NCBI RefSeq assembly: GCF_023065955.2
Contig: NW_026622919.1
Coordinates: forward strand, 5,840,501-5,904,500
Direction of reading: 5' to 3'
Source of the DNA: Ursus arctos
Taxonomy: Eukaryota; Chordata; Mammalia; Carnivora; Ursidae
Length of the DNA: 64,000 nt
The position numbers and the translations under genes are program-made. Below, in pieces: positions 33,801-44,470 of the stretch (position 1 is its first letter; every line of letters starts with the position of its first letter). The notes below the pieces were generated by a model. The model was not told where the DNA came from. It worked only from the letters and a program-made list of their open reading frames with translations, and searched no databases.

Positions 33801-36800
33801 CTGGCCAGGAACACCAACTCCAGACTGGCGATTAAAGACAGCAGAGCAGAGGAAAAATAGCCACTCTGTAATCACACCCCTCCCAAAGAAAGTGCCTGCC
33901 CGTACAGGTAGGCCCTGGGGCAAGGACACAGCCTTCTGGGCCTGCCCACTCTCCATGGCCCCAACCACACTTACCCAACTGCCTCAGCCCCTCAGTGACA
34001 GGGAAGGGCAACACCTCACCCTGCCTCTGGCAGGAGAGTCCCAGTTACCGGTAAAATCACTGTTTCTCTCATGCACTTCCACCCTTGCAATATGGGAGCC
34101 AAAGCCGAGGAACCTGGTGGAACTTCAGCCTTTTCAAAGGAAATTAAGAAAGGGCCATGGGTGAGTGGGCTCTGCCAGCCTTTCTCAAAACACAAGTTAG
34201 GCTGGGCACCAATGGGGAGACCGTGCAAGGATGCATAGGGTTGGTTTGAGAAATAAGGACCCAACTCATACACATGCCATCTGAAGGTCTCCATATCTTG
34301 CCTACAGGGCCAAGAAGGATGAGAAAAAATGCCCCAGCCTTAAATACCCAGAGGGAGTAAAAGATTCTTCCTGTCGCCCAGATGTTCAAAATCTCCCACC
34401 CCACCCCACTGCCAGACATCTCCCAGGATGTTCCTGGGGTGAGGAGTGATGGCTAAGCGAGATCTCTACACCAGAGGGGAGGTAGGAGCCTGCCTCCCCA
34501 CTTACACCAGTGCTTTGCAGAGAAAAGCAACCCCATCCCACTGTCTTAAATGCTCAGGCTCAACCGGACCTAACAAAGTAACTGGAGGCTCCAGGAAGCC
34601 CAGGCTCAGGAGATGCTGGCCACAAATGCCCATCACGAGCTGGGCTTCTCCTCCCCGTTCCATCATCAAAGGGGGACACTGGGGGCAGGAGGGGTGCCTG
34701 GGTGGCTCAGTCAGTTAAGTGTCCAATCTTGATTTTGGCTCAGGTCATGATCTCAGGGTCGTGGGATCGAGCCCTGCAATGGGCTCCGTGCTCAGCGTGG
34801 AGTCTGCTTGTCCCTCTCCCTCTGCTTCTCACCACCCCTGCCCCCTGCTCTCTTTCTCTGTCTCTCTTTCTTAAATAAATTATTAATTAAATCTTTTTTT
34901 TTTTTTAAAGGGGGACACTGGGAGGGCATGGGCATTTAGATGAGCCGAAGGGTGGGGAAAGAACTCTATCTGTCGAATCAGAACTGTCGAATCTGTCGAA
35001 TCCGCTACTGAACAGAACCCGCTCTATGGGGCCTGCCGCTCAGCATCTGGGTCAGTCTAATGAGCCGTTCCACAGCCAACACCCCTGAACTCTCTTGCAC
35101 CCCCTTGGCCAGGTTTCCCAGGTGGCCCAGAGCCAAAAGCCCCTGGCCCCCAGCCCTGGTCCTTTCAGGACTCCTCACAGGCTCTGTCCCCACGGCAGCT
35201 GCTTTCCTCCACTCCACCTATTTTGGGAGCAGAATCCAGGTCCCATAGGTTCAGGTAGATAGGTTATGACTTTAGACCGTGACCCTCAGCCTTGACAACA
35301 GCAGAGAGCTAATTAGAACTGGCTGGCCCTGGGGCGCCTGGGTGGCTCAGTCGGCGAAGCGTCTGCCTTCGGCTCAGGTCATGAGCCCGCGTCGGGCTCT
35401 CTGCTCAGCACTGAGTCTGCTTCTCCCTCTGCCTCTGTGCTCCCTCTGCCTCTGTGCTCCCTCTCCCTCTGTGCACTGTCATTCACTCGCTCGCTTTCTC
35501 TCAAGCAAAAATAAAATAAAATAAAATAAAATAAAATAAAATAAAATAAAAGAACTGGCTGGCCCTTGAACCAGGTCCCCACCATCACAGCTTTCTGGGC
35601 CAGTGCAGGTGGGGAGGGGACCCAAAGCTGGACTCCAACATAATGCCTAAGTCACTGAAGCTGGGTCTTTTGTAGGAGCCATGAGAAATGTCTTCCGAGC
35701 TTGGCCAGACACAAATCTGTCTTCAGCCAGGCAAATCAAAGAAAGCCTCAAGCTTCTTCCTCTTCTGGGCTCATGCTGACTTTGGCACTTCCACCCATCC
35801 TCTTCCTCTCGCACCCACCCAGACTGAGGAAGACATCAGCGGGCCCTGGCTGCTTCCATCTCAATGACCCATGTGGTCCAGCGAAAAAGAGCCCCCTGAC
35901 TAGCCCCAAGGAGGGCTGACATCCAGACCCAGGGCTTCCCATCACTTGTGCATGGAGACCCGGGTCCCAGCGTAACTCGACAGGATGCCCCACTGGGACA
36001 CGCGGCTCCAGTCCTGCTCTGGGTGACTTGGGAGCCTAGCTGGCAGCGCACTAGACACATGGGCATCGTGGCTCCCATTCTCAGCCTCCTTCTTCGGTCC
36101 TAGCCACCTCATAATCCGAGCTGCCTCCGGTTCAGCGCCCATCTTCAAGACCGTGGCAACTGCTAAGCCAAAGCCTTGCCCACAAAGCAGAGAACGAGGC
36201 GTTCGTAACAGAAATAAAACCAAGTTAGCATACTCACTTTGATGCATTTGCCCTGATGGGGCATCCATAGCTCTGTCTGCTTAAAGAGCATGGGGTAGAG
36301 CCCGAGCCACAAGGGGTCAACTACAGAACTTCCAACAGCACCCTCAAGGCGAGAGGAGAAGAGGCAGGAAAAGAGAGAGAGAGAGAAGAGAGAAAAAGAG
36401 GGGAGTGGGCCGGGGAGCGTGGGAGCCGGAGCCGGAGCCTGCCGCAGAGGATCCGTGCGGAGCGGAGCTTCAGTCTGCTGATTAATTCAGCCTATTTCCA
36501 GTCACGCTGCAGACTGAGGGAGGGAGGAGGAGCAGTGCAGCACCAGCGCTGTGGGAGGGAGGGAGAGGCAGGCAAGAGGAGGGAGGAGCCAGCTTGGGAG
36601 GAGAAAGTTTGTAGATGCTCTGCCAGATGCCCAGAAGCTTGGCCCATTCATCAGAGGCCACCGAGGGGTGAGCGGAGGGGTGCCTGCAGCCAACCGGGTG
36701 TGCACACGCGGTGGGGTGGGGGGAAGGAGGGGGGAGGCTGTGCGGGATGGAAATGGCTGCGGGAGCCCAAGGGCAACCGTGGCACCCAGGGCTACCTGGG

Positions 36801-39800
36801 CTCTCTCTCCAGACCACCCCTCCTCGGCCCCAAGTCACTGGGCAAGGTAGGCGCCCGCCATCCATGAGAGCTCCCCCAAATCACTCAGAGACTCCCAGCA
36901 TGGAGCCACGCCAGCAACAGCTCTTCCCACACTTGTAGCTGCAGGAAGGGGGGGGGGGCTTGCCCGTTATTAATAGCAGCACATCCAGCGTGGAGGGGGA
37001 AGGACTGGCAATTGAGAAGCCTGGAGCAGTGACTTCTAGGAGGCGGGGGGGGGGGGGGGGGGCAGAAGCCCTCGGAAGAATCCAGTGGAAGACTCCAGCC
37101 GAAGGGGGAAGAGCCCACAGACAGGAAGGGCTTCTGAGGATTCCAATACCTAAGACCAAACACCTACCCACCAGGTTGCTGGGAGGGGGGGACCCCCAAC
37201 AGCAGAGCTCAGCCAGCAGCTGATAAATACGCAGTTGCATTGAGACACACCTGCCAAAGAGCTTCTGGGACAGGAGACCCTGCAGACACGGGGCCTCAAC
37301 TCCCACCCAGTGACCTGTGGCTCAGTAAGCAGGGCCTGCACATCACTCCGGGACTCCAAATGTAACACACAGGCGGCCCTGGAAGGAGACTGGAAACTTC
37401 TCAGCTTACGTCCAGCCCCTTAGGAAGGGGCTGCAAAACCCCAAGGGAGAGGAAGCAGCCCAACAGATCCAAGAACTAGAGAGTGCAGCCTGGAGCCTAA
37501 ACACTTTTCTCCAGGGCCCTGTTTCCCAGACAACACCAACAACACCATCGCCACCATAGCCAGCTGTGGGAAGGTGAAGGGAGAGCCTCTGCTGAGTTCA
37601 AGCCAGCCTCTCCTCTCCCGCTTCTCTAGCACAGATCCCTGCCGCCTCCCCCCCCCCAACTCTGCCAAATCCAGATCTGAATGTGAGCAGGAAAGGAGGG
37701 GTCAGGCAGTCCAGAGGTTAAGGGGCAGGAGCTCTCCCTGAGGTGCAGACCACGGAGAGGTGGGGTCAGCTTGCAGTGGGAGGCAGACTTTGCAAACCGC
37801 CAAGGAGAGACTCGTGGACCCCTGGCCCCTGCTCCCAGGACACACTTCCCCTTAGCTTTCCACCAAGGCCCTGGCACGACAACTAAGCAAACTGTCCCTC
37901 CTGCACGACAGACCCTGGAAAGAACAGCTCATAGGATCTAATGCGGGGGCTCTGCAGGACTCCCGTTCTGCCCCCGTCCTACACTGCCCACTTCCGCACG
38001 CGAAAAGGGGAGCGCTGCATCCGAGAAACAGAAGCCCAGACGCTCGCTGCTACATCACGTCTACCACAGGGGACCAGGGACAGAGGAGAGGACACAGAGG
38101 ACTGGTAGGTCACGAAAGGAAGGAGCAGAAAAGCAACCAGCAACAGCCAAGCTGATCCTGGGCTACAGCCAGGGGATGACAGGCCCCTTTCAAATCAACT
38201 TCCGCCATCCAGCGCTCTTCATTCCCATGCCTCCAAGAAGCCCCGGCTGTGGAGGCCACCGGGGTAATCTTTAGAAGCCCATGTGTACAACTCACAAGCC
38301 ACTTCCAGAAAACCCTGTCCGGTTCTATTTCTTAGTTGCTTGTACTGTTACTTCCTCAGCTGGACCATAAGCCTCTCCAAGCTGGGGGCGGCCTCCCCAG
38401 GGTGCAGAGCTCCAGCAACCCCCAGGAAGTATTCCATGAATACGGCGGATGATATTTCTAGTTCAGGACTCATTCCTCCAGAAAGACAAAGAGGATAAAG
38501 AAAAATCCTGGAGGGAAAATGGTCCCTCAGAGCTATCCATCCCAGGCTCTCAAGCATTCTTCCTTAGGCTTGAGAGAGAAGCTGGCCCACTGGCTCACAG
38601 GACTTCGTTTCTAACTCGTGAGGAAGTGATGTTTCAGCAACAGGCTGGAACCAGAGGACAATACTGCCCTGTTTTTGAGACATTCAGCCTCACCAGGCAG
38701 GCCACCACATCACACAATAGCAAAGCTCCTAGGGGGTACCCCCTGCAAGTGAACAGCTCTTGCAATTGGACACGGCAGCCTTGAGACCCAGGCTAGGGGA
38801 GAGGTCAATGTAGCTGCTTCCCTCTGTGCCAATCACTCGTAGGCTGGACACCTGCAGAGCAGCCGGGGCACCTGCTTCAGGCTCAGGCCTCCAAGCCCAC
38901 TCCACAGCTGGGCCAGAGGCACGGGGAGCCTGGTGCTGAACGAGTTAGCAGGCAGCCAGGCACCCCCAGGGACCCAGCGCGTGGACCCACAGCTCCCTCT
39001 CCACACCTTCCAAGATCTCTTTGGCAGGAAGATCACTGTCCATAAGTCCAAACTGATAAATATTTACTGAGCCCTTGCTGCATGCCAGGCTGTATGCTAG
39101 GAGCCAGGGACCCAGGGATGAGGTGCGACAGACAGATTATTTCAATACAGAGTGACAGGCAAGGTGGTGGAGATACTATGAATGCTGGAAGGACGGCCAT
39201 CTGGAGGGGGGAGGAGGGCTTATCAGGAGAAGGTGATGGGTCTTCAAGAAAGAATAGGAGGAGTTTGTCAGGAAAAAAAAATAGGAGCCTACACGTGGAC
39301 AATGTGCCCAAACTCTGAAGCGTTCAGAATGCCTGGTGCTAAAGGCCAAGGTGGGGAAGGCTAGGGACGCGGGGCTAACGGGCAGCAGCGGGATGACGGC
39401 GAGCTTCGCCCGGCACCCTCAACGTTTCAGCAGGTGGCGCGAAGCCACTGGTGACTTTTAAGCAGAGGTGACAAAAGGTCAGCTCTGCATTTTGGATACC
39501 TTTCTCTGACAGCAAGTGGAGGAAGGAGATCAGAGACAGAGGGACCTGTAGGAAGCTGTGGCAGAAGTCCAGGCAAGAGACGGAAGGACCTCCTCTGGGG
39601 CAGTCTTCGTCATGGGAGGAGGACACTCTGATTGCCAGCAAATCCACTGCCAGGCGAGGGCAGCGTACCTGCAGGCTGGGAGGAGGGGGCCGACCTTGCG
39701 GGTGCCTGGGCCTCCTGGCTCCGCACCTCCAGCTGGTCATGCAGCTGTGTTTGGAGTCTGACTGGGGAGCTCTTCCCTAACCACAGAGAGGGTGTCCAGC

Positions 39801-40195
39801 CGTACTCAACATGGCTCAGCAGGTTGGGGCAGAGCCCTAGCAAAGAGCAAACAAACGAAATTACACACCCCTGGGCAAGAAGTGGAAGACTGGCTTGGAG
39901 CCAACCCAAATCAGGAATCCGCTCCCATGCTGCCGTGCTCACCGGTCCCCACCCTTTGTCCTGTGCTCCCAGCTCCCTGAGAGCTTCCCAGCCCAGCAAC
40001 AGCACCCTCTCAGGGGGGATTGCCATCCTGTACCCCCATTCTCAGAGCCACACCCCCTCTCTCACTTTTGGTTTAAAGCCCCCAAAAGAGGACCTCCCAG
40101 GCCAACACAAGTAGACAGAGTCCAACAGAGACACACAGACAATACCGAGCAGGGCAGCGAATGTGGCCTACCGTGTGCTTCTCCTTCAGATCCAT
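17504..40195 (-). CDS. TMEM94: TMEM94 (KIAA0195; reported as the ER Mg2+ transporter ERMA), complete
   Basis: Multipass membrane protein related to P-type ATPases; recent literature assigns ER magnesium uptake (established knowledge, not visible here). Start MDLKEKHT at 40195-40172. Later exons: 30453-30334, 30032-29905, 29717-29581, 28097-27895, 27541-27390, 27029-26927, 26706-26620, 26350-26234, 25664-25608, 25355-25251, 25110-24946, 24720-24511, 23978-23669, 23407-23234, 22881-22779, 22658-22441, 21683-21502, 21412-21274, 21012-20897, 20761-20662, 20342-20234, 20043-19854, 19622-19545, 19278-19193, 18958-18877, 18632-18484, 18405-18311, 18200-18107, 17924-17754, 17576-17504. The total is 4077 bp, 1358 codons (human about 1356). 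Every junction is AG/GT and in frame. The protein ends FETKLGMNSPF. An alternative first exon lies at 36291-36238. No disabling change is seen. Confidence 0.97.
20234..25664 (-). other. TMEM94: TMEM94 large cytosolic domain, degenerate phosphorylation and hinge motifs
   Basis: Residues about 358-1019. VDKQGILSWPNP (Asp about 417) sits where P-type ATPases have DKTGT[LIV]; the Asp-Lys is kept but both Thr are replaced. Later, QARLDIVRLIDGLVNACIRF followed by VYFSLEDELKSKVFAEKMGL is a P-domain segment in which the usual TGD is changed. CLGSSANVRNSCLFLQSDIS (about 1001-1020) aligns by position with the TGDGVNDAPAL hinge, whose Mg-binding Asp residues are missing. The insert between the two halves is long, acidic and Ser-rich. 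Confidence 0.85.
21810..21895. repeat. (CA)n(CG)n(CA)n compound dinucleotide tract
   Basis: About 38 bases of alternating AC, about 15 bases of alternating GC (21848-21862) and about 34 bases of AC, all alternating purine/pyrimidine. It lies in a TMEM94 intron, 127 bases upstream of the acceptor at 21684; in the transcript it reads (UG)n(CG)n(UG)n. Confidence 0.97.
25979..26183 (-). repeat. Can-SINE, TMEM94 intron
   Basis: Poly-T, AAAGATTTTATTTATTTATT ... CCACCCAGGCGCCCC. TSD TGATTTTTGTTCTTTT at 25963-25978 and 26184-26199. Same orientation as TMEM94. Confidence 0.95.
26234..30453 (-). other. TMEM94: TMEM94 N-terminal membrane half: TM1-TM4 and actuator-like loop
   Basis: Residues about 9-357. 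TM1 is about 67-83 (WPGASLMLLAVLLLLGC). TM2 is about 96-114 (LVNASALLLLLLLNLVLIG). A cytosolic loop contains LVEGDIIALRPGQ, matching the P-type-ATPase actuator-domain GD-x-x-x-x-PG element, but I see no TGES dephosphorylation motif. TM3 is about 281-303 and TM4 about 320-340 (LPILPLLFPVLWVLATACGE), where active pumps carry the PEGL/PxxP ion-site kink. The intron between the last two exon groups here holds a young Can-SINE (25979-26183). Confidence 0.88.
28560..29085. repeat. L2-derived sequence, TMEM94 intron
   Basis: Diverged stretch with L2-like landmarks (GGCAAAGGCACAGAAGCAGG, GCTTTGATAAGCAAGAGGGA, TGATAAACACTAAGTGAATG). Family by eye. Confidence 0.45.
30850..31690. other. TMEM94 intron, no recognised element
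   Basis: Unique-looking, moderately GC-rich intronic sequence. I see no exon, RNA gene or identifiable repeat. Confidence 0.5.
31700..32020 (-). repeat. L2 3' fragment, TMEM94 intron
   Basis: CAGCTCAAACGTCACCTGCT, GCCAGTTCCTTGAAAACAGG and AGCGCCTGGCACAAGCAG follow the reverse-complement L2 3' end. Confidence 0.6.
32055..32250. repeat. MER5A-like DNA transposon
   Basis: GGGTTGTCAACCCGGGATCT, AATACCTGGAGCTTCTAAAA and TCCAGGTCCCGCCCCCTCCC match MER5A in order. Confidence 0.6.
32260..34660. other. TMEM94 intron, no recognised element
   Basis: 2.4 kb of intronic sequence. No conserved coding exon, RNA gene or clear interspersed repeat was recognised. Confidence 0.45.
34684..34906 (+). repeat. 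Can-SINE, TMEM94 intron
   Basis: GGTGCCTGGGTGGCTCAGTC head, CT-rich middle, poly-T/A tail. TSD AAAGGGGGACACTGGG at 34668-34683 and 34907-34922. Confidence 0.95.
35331..35550 (+). repeat. Can-SINE with (AAAAT)n tail
   Basis: GGCGCCTGGGTGGCTCAGTC head, a tail of about nine AAAAT units (35506-35550), and a perfect 16-bp TSD AGAACTGGCTGGCCCT at 35315-35330 and 35551-35566. Confidence 0.95.
36238..36291 (-). CDS. TMEM94: Putative alternative first coding exon of TMEM94
   Basis: The minus strand reads ATG then MLFKQTELWMPHQGKCIK (18 codons) and runs straight into a near-perfect donor (AAA|GTGAGT at 36238/36237). The phase is 0, exactly what the next TMEM94 exon (GEPPLALGLSTRK at 30453) needs. Upstream, 36300-36480 is GC- and purine-rich and could be a separate promoter. 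It would replace the 8-residue MDLKEKHT start and give 1368 residues. I believe alternative TMEM94 N-termini exist in human but cannot confirm that this is one of them. Confidence 0.6.
36300..36500 (-). promoter_or_regulatory. TMEM94: Candidate alternative TMEM94 promoter
   Basis: A locally GC-rich patch (GGAGCCGGAGCCGGAGCC near 36424, CpGs around 36450) next to a GA-rich tract (36375-36405) sits directly upstream, on the minus strand, of the putative first exon 36291-36238. No TATA box is seen. The call depends on the exon call. Confidence 0.35.
36930..38980. other. TMEM94 intron; poly-G tracts only
   Basis: Holds G homopolymers at 36950-36958 and 37046-37062. Otherwise no gene, exon or named repeat recognised. 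Confidence 0.45.
39055..39600 (+). repeat. L2-derived sequence, TMEM94 intron
   Basis: TATTTACTGAGCCCTTGCTG then CATGCCAGGCTGTATGCTAG opens the fragment; later GCAAGTGGAGGAAGGAGATC and GGCAGAAGTCCAGGCAAGAG. L2-like order. Confidence 0.55.
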
Positions 40196-40301
40196 GGGCC
40201 CAGAGTACTGCAGGCATGCCCCGATGAATGTGGTCACCCCCAAAGGGAAGGCTCCTCCCCAGCATGGACAAGGCCCAGTGACTCTGTCACAGTCGCAGCA
40301 T
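40172..40301 (-). other. TMEM94: TMEM94 exon with the canonical start codon and 5' UTR
   Basis: The acceptor CTTTCTCTCCAG|ATGC is at 40302/40301 and the donor ACG|GTAGGC at 40172/40171. The MDLKEKHT start is at 40195. The 106 bases of leader contain two upstream ATGs: one at the exon's first base with an immediate stop (MLRL), and one at 40271 in another frame whose reading frame overlaps the main start. The main ATG context has C at -3 and G at +4, so it is only moderate. Confidence 0.75.
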
Positions 40302-40655
40302 CTGGAGAGAAAGAAGGGAGAGACCCCATAAATCCAGGTTGTAGAGAAACATGACGGTGTTGTCTACACAGTAGAGTGGCACGTGGAAAAGACTGGAGCC
40401 CCGGGCACCACAGCCCGGTTGGCCCTGTCCCAGCAGCCCAGCTTCCCTAGGCGCTCAGCCTTGGGCAGATTCCATGCTGAGGCTGGGAGGGAGAGGGCTT
40501 CCCGGGGCGCACTGGAGGGCTGAAGCTTCCCTCCTTCAAACCCTCATTTCAGAGGCAAATGGTGTTTTGCTCCGTGTGTACCCTTACTCACTGACTTGCA
40601 GCAAGCAGGAAAACCCTTGGTTTCTTTCCCAGCTTTTTTAAAAAATAAAGATTAG

Positions 40656-40848
40656 GGGACACCTGAGTGGCTTAGTCAGTTAAGCATCTGCCTTCAGCTC
40701 AGGTCATGATCCTGAGGTCCTGGGATCGAGCCCTGTGTCAGGCTCCCTGCTCACCCAGGAGTCTGCTTCTCCCTCTCCTTCTGCCCCTCTCCCCTGCCTG
40801 TGTGCACTCTCTCTCTCTCTCAAATTAATCAATCAATAAATAAAAAGA
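40656..40848 (+). repeat. Can-SINE
   Basis: GGACACCTGAGTGGCTTAGT head through AATCAATCAATAAATAAA tail. Diverged, no clear TSD. Confidence 0.9.
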
Positions 40849-40916
40849 ACCCCAGCCTTTCAAGTTCCCACTTGAGCTTTAAAAAAAAAAATACTAAAAG
40901 AAATAAAATAAAGATG

Positions 40917-41000
40917 AGGAGTGCCCAGCTGGCTCAGTGTTAAGTTCGAGCCCACTCTGGGTGTAGAAATTACTTAAATAAATAAAAACTTGAAAAAAAA
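40917..41000 (+). repeat. Short Can-SINE relic
   Basis: GAGTGCCCAGCTGGCTCAGT head, GGGTGTAGAAATTACTTAAA and an A-rich tail. Truncated and old. Confidence 0.75.
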
Positions 41001-42164
41001 AGAGTAAAGATTAGGAAAACAATTATTTAATTAATTTTAAAAATAACTAAAGGTTAGCATTAAGGTAAACTGGAACCCACACACATGTGCCCACACACGC
41101 ACACCCAGATACATGCCCACCCCCCACATGCCCACACGCCATAGAGCTGGGCCTCCCGCATGCTTTGCTGACAGGGCAGTGCTCAGCAGGCCCCTGGGCA
41201 GATAGCTACCAGGAGAGGTGAGCCAATCTGACAGCAATCTGGAAAAGGAAGACTAGCTCTACCTCCCCACACAACCCCGGACCCTCACCCATCCATCCTG
41301 GCAACCAACACACTTTACTAATTTCAGACCAGGGAGTGTTTGGGTAGAGTGCCACTGAGTAATCTGGTTTGGTGCCCGGTGACGACTCGTGGAGAAGGCA
41401 CTAGCCTGCTGACTAGGGCAGTTCTTTCTGGGGCCTGTAGCAAAGCCTCGTGAAGTGAAGCTGATCAGAAGCCCAGGAGAACTGATCCATAAAAGAGCTG
41501 TCTAGAAACAATGAAAAAGCTGTGTCCAGAGACCCCAGCCAGGAGGCCTGGGCTCTGCAGCCACCAACCCCACTCCAAAAGCCCACGTGATGCCCCGCAA
41601 GGCGGCACGAGCGCTGCCCTCATGGGCCTGCGCTTCCCCGTCTCTCCCTACCCCTGCCCTGTGCAGCCAAGGCTTTCGGAGCTGCGTGAGCCAGCCCCGG
41701 AGGGTCAGACACAGACGGTGGCGCTGGAAGCAGCCTCGCAACGCAGTGACATTTCGTCTTTGGCAGCCAACTGAAATGGGATCCTGAGAGGACGAATCCA
41801 CATCTCCCCAAGGCCGCCCTGACTCACGCAGCCCAGGCCCTGTTTACGAGTGCAGCTCAAGGTCCCCGTGCACCCCATCCCAGCAGAGGCTGGATGAGGT
41901 AGTCGCCACACAGGGCAAGGCACCAGAAGCCAGATGGGGATTGTGCTTGGCTCCTTCTGCCAACACAACAGGAGTGAAATAACTCTGCGGCCAGCTGGAA
42001 CCACAGTGTTCAGAGAGGGCAGCCAGGAGCAGGACATTTTTCTAAGAGTCTCTGTTTTCCCATCACTCCATACGTGGGATTCTGGGAAAGAGCGGTCCTC
42101 GACTGTCTGATCTGAAACCAGCAGCTAGATCCTTAAAGGGCCAGTTCTACCCCTGGTCCGTTGT

Positions 42165-42405
42165 GAAAGAAAGCATGGGCTTCAAAGCCAAATACCCCTG
42201 GTCAAATCCTGGCTCCAACAGGTATCAAATGCCAAGTGACCTTGGCAAATTACTTGTCTCTCTGAGCCTCAGTGTCCTCGTTCACAGAATGATGCCTATT
42301 TCACAAAGAAGCAACAAGAATGACAAGAAATATTACATGCAGAGGGTCTAGTATGGTATTTAGCATACAGTAAACCTTAATAAACACTTGCCATTACTAT
42401 TACCA
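42165..42405 (-). repeat. MIR, reverse orientation
   Basis: GGTCAAATCCTGGCTCCAAC, GTGACCTTGGCAAATTACTT and ACCTTAATAAACACTTGCCA are MIR landmarks in order. Confidence 0.8.
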
Positions 42406-42473
42406 GGAAACAAGAAATATGAACAAAGAGCCACCTGGGTGAAGAATAAAGACTCAAAAGTAAGGAGAAGAGG

Positions 42474-42585
42474 GGTGCCTGGCTGGTTCAGTAGGTAGAA
42501 TATGTGACTCTTGATCTTGGGGTCATGAGTTCAAGCCCACACTGGGCCTAGAGCTTACTTAACAACAACAACAACCACAAAAGTG
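42474..42585 (+). repeat. Can-SINE, short form
   Basis: GGGTGCCTGGCTGGTTCAGT head, GGGGTCATGAGTTCAAGCCC, AACAACAACAACAACC tail. Confidence 0.85.
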
Positions 42586-42818
42586 AGAAGAAGAAAAAAG
42601 AAAAGAAAGGCATAAAGATTGCAAAGAAATATGTAAAACTGTCTTGATTTGCAGAACACTAGATCATATAGGAAAAATTCTAAGGGATAGAATAAATAAG
42701 TATGCAAGGTTACAAGATACAAGGTTAAAATACAAAATACAAATATAGATTTAATTCCTATATGCTATAGTGAAATATAGCAAATACTTAGGAATAACTT
42801 TTATTTTCTTTTAATTTT

Positions 42819-43011
42819 TTTTTAAAGATTTTATTTATTTATTTGACAGAGAGACAGCCAGCGAGAGAGGGAACACAAGCAGGGGGAGAGGGAGAGGAAG
42901 AAGCAGGCTCCCAGCACAGCAGGGAGCCTGATGCAGGACTCGATCCCAGGACCCTGGGATCACACCGAGCCAAAGGCTGACACTTAACGACTGAGCCACC
43001 CAGGTGCCCCG
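42819..43011 (-). repeat. Can-SINE
   Basis: TTTTTTTTTAAAGATTTTAT ... CTGAGCCACCCAGGTGCCCC. Imperfect TSD (GGAATAACTTTTA / GGAATGACTTTTA). Confidence 0.92.
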
Positions 43012-43179
43012 GGAATGACTTTTAAAAACATATAGGTAAGGCCTGTAAGCTGTTGAGAGAAATTCAACACCTAAATAAATGGATAGGTCATGTTTATGGG
43101 TTGGAAGACTCAATATTAATATTAACATTTAATGTTTAAAAATTAAATGCTAACATTTATATTAATGTATTCATCCCAT

Positions 43180-43250
43180 AACCCTGAGACCATGACCTGA
43201 GCCAAAACCAAGAGTTGGATGCTTAACTTACTGAGCCACCCAGTACCCCC
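43180..43250 (-). repeat. Partial Can-SINE relic
   Basis: ACCCTGAGACCATGACCTGA ... TACTGAGCCACCCAGTACCC is the head half only, reverse orientation. Confidence 0.75.
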
Positions 43251-43255
43251 AACAG

Positions 43256-43920
43256 CCATACACACCCATTAGAATGACTACAATGAAAAAGACCGACGAT
43301 ACTTAGTGTGGGTGAGGATACGCACCCCTAAATTGCTGGTGGGAACTTCACGTGGTACACCTGCTCTAGAAGGCATTTTGGCAGTGTCTGATAAAGTCGA
43401 GGATCCACTCGCTAGACGTCCCAGTCATGAAAACATACTTCCTCAGGAAGAACGGTATAGCGTTCCTAGCATCTTTATTCAAAATAGCCCAAAGCTGGAA
43501 ACAATCCAGATGTCCATTCACACGTGAACGAACTGTGGTATATCCATACAGTGGAATTCTGCCCCGCAAGCAAACAGAACGAGGTACTGATGCACCCAAC
43601 GGAACAATGTGGTGGAATCTCAGAAACATTTGCTGGGTGAAAGGAGCACAAAAGTGCACATAGCATATGATCCCATTTCCATGAAACTTACAACAGGCAA
43701 AATTAATCTACAGTGACAACAAGCAGATGAGGGGCTCCCTGGCGTCACAGGGAGGAAAAGACTGCAAAGGGCACAGGGGTCTTTTGTGCAGTATCTTGAC
43801 TATGGGTGGTGGTTACAAGGGTGTATACATTTGTCAAAACTCTCTGAACTATAGACTTAAGTAGGTGCATTTTATCACGTGGAAATAATGCCTCAGTAGG
43901 TAGAGCTGATTTCTAAAAAG
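43256..43920 (+). repeat. L1 3' fragment (ORF2 end and 3' UTR)
   Basis: AATTGCTGGTGGGAACTTCA, CATCTTTATTCAAAATAGCC then CAAAGCTGGAAACAATCCAG, TGTGGTATATCCATACAGTG and TGAACTATAGACTTAAGTAG are the classical mammalian L1 terminal landmarks. 5' truncated. Confidence 0.85.
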
Positions 43921-44271
43921 TAAGGTGGGATCCAAGATCCAAATAAGTCAGCTCTACCAACCTCTAAAACGCCTAGCACATGTAAGGTTTGGTGGATAGA
44001 AAAGAGAAGGGTTGATGAAGGAAACAGACATTTATCCAGTGCCTACTGTGTGTAATAACTGTATGTATTCACTGAGGGTAAGGAAAGGTCCTGTTTTCAC
44101 AAAAGTATTAAGACATGGTCCCTTCACAACAGGGATTTATAATACAGCCAGGTTTTCAATATTTGGAGAAAATATAACTAGTGTTCAAGTTGGCACTGAA
44201 ATACTAAATGAGAATTACAAACGGGGGTGGGGGGCGGCCAGGAATCCCTTCCTAGAAGAAACCAAGGCCCA

Positions 44272-44429
44272 GGGAACCTGGGTGGTGCAGTTGGTTGAGC
44301 AGCTGACTCTTGATTTCCGCTCAGGTCACGATCTCAGGGTGGTGGGATGGAGCCATGCTTCAGGCTCCACTCTCAGCATGGAGTCTGCTTGCAATTTCTC
44401 TCTTCTTCTGCCCCTCCCCCAGCTCGCGC

Positions 44430-44464
<35 letters not shown>

Positions 44465-44465
44465 A
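44272..44465 (+). repeat. Can-SINE with (AAAT)n tail
   Basis: GGAACCTGGGTGGTGCAGTT head and ten or so AAAT units at 44430-44465. It abuts a SINE in the opposite orientation. Confidence 0.92.
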
Positions 44466-44470
44466 TTTTT

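Noticed and set aside
34684..35550. CRISPR-like repeated units
   Set aside because: The repeated units are dispersed SINEs in a mammalian genome; there are no regular spacers.
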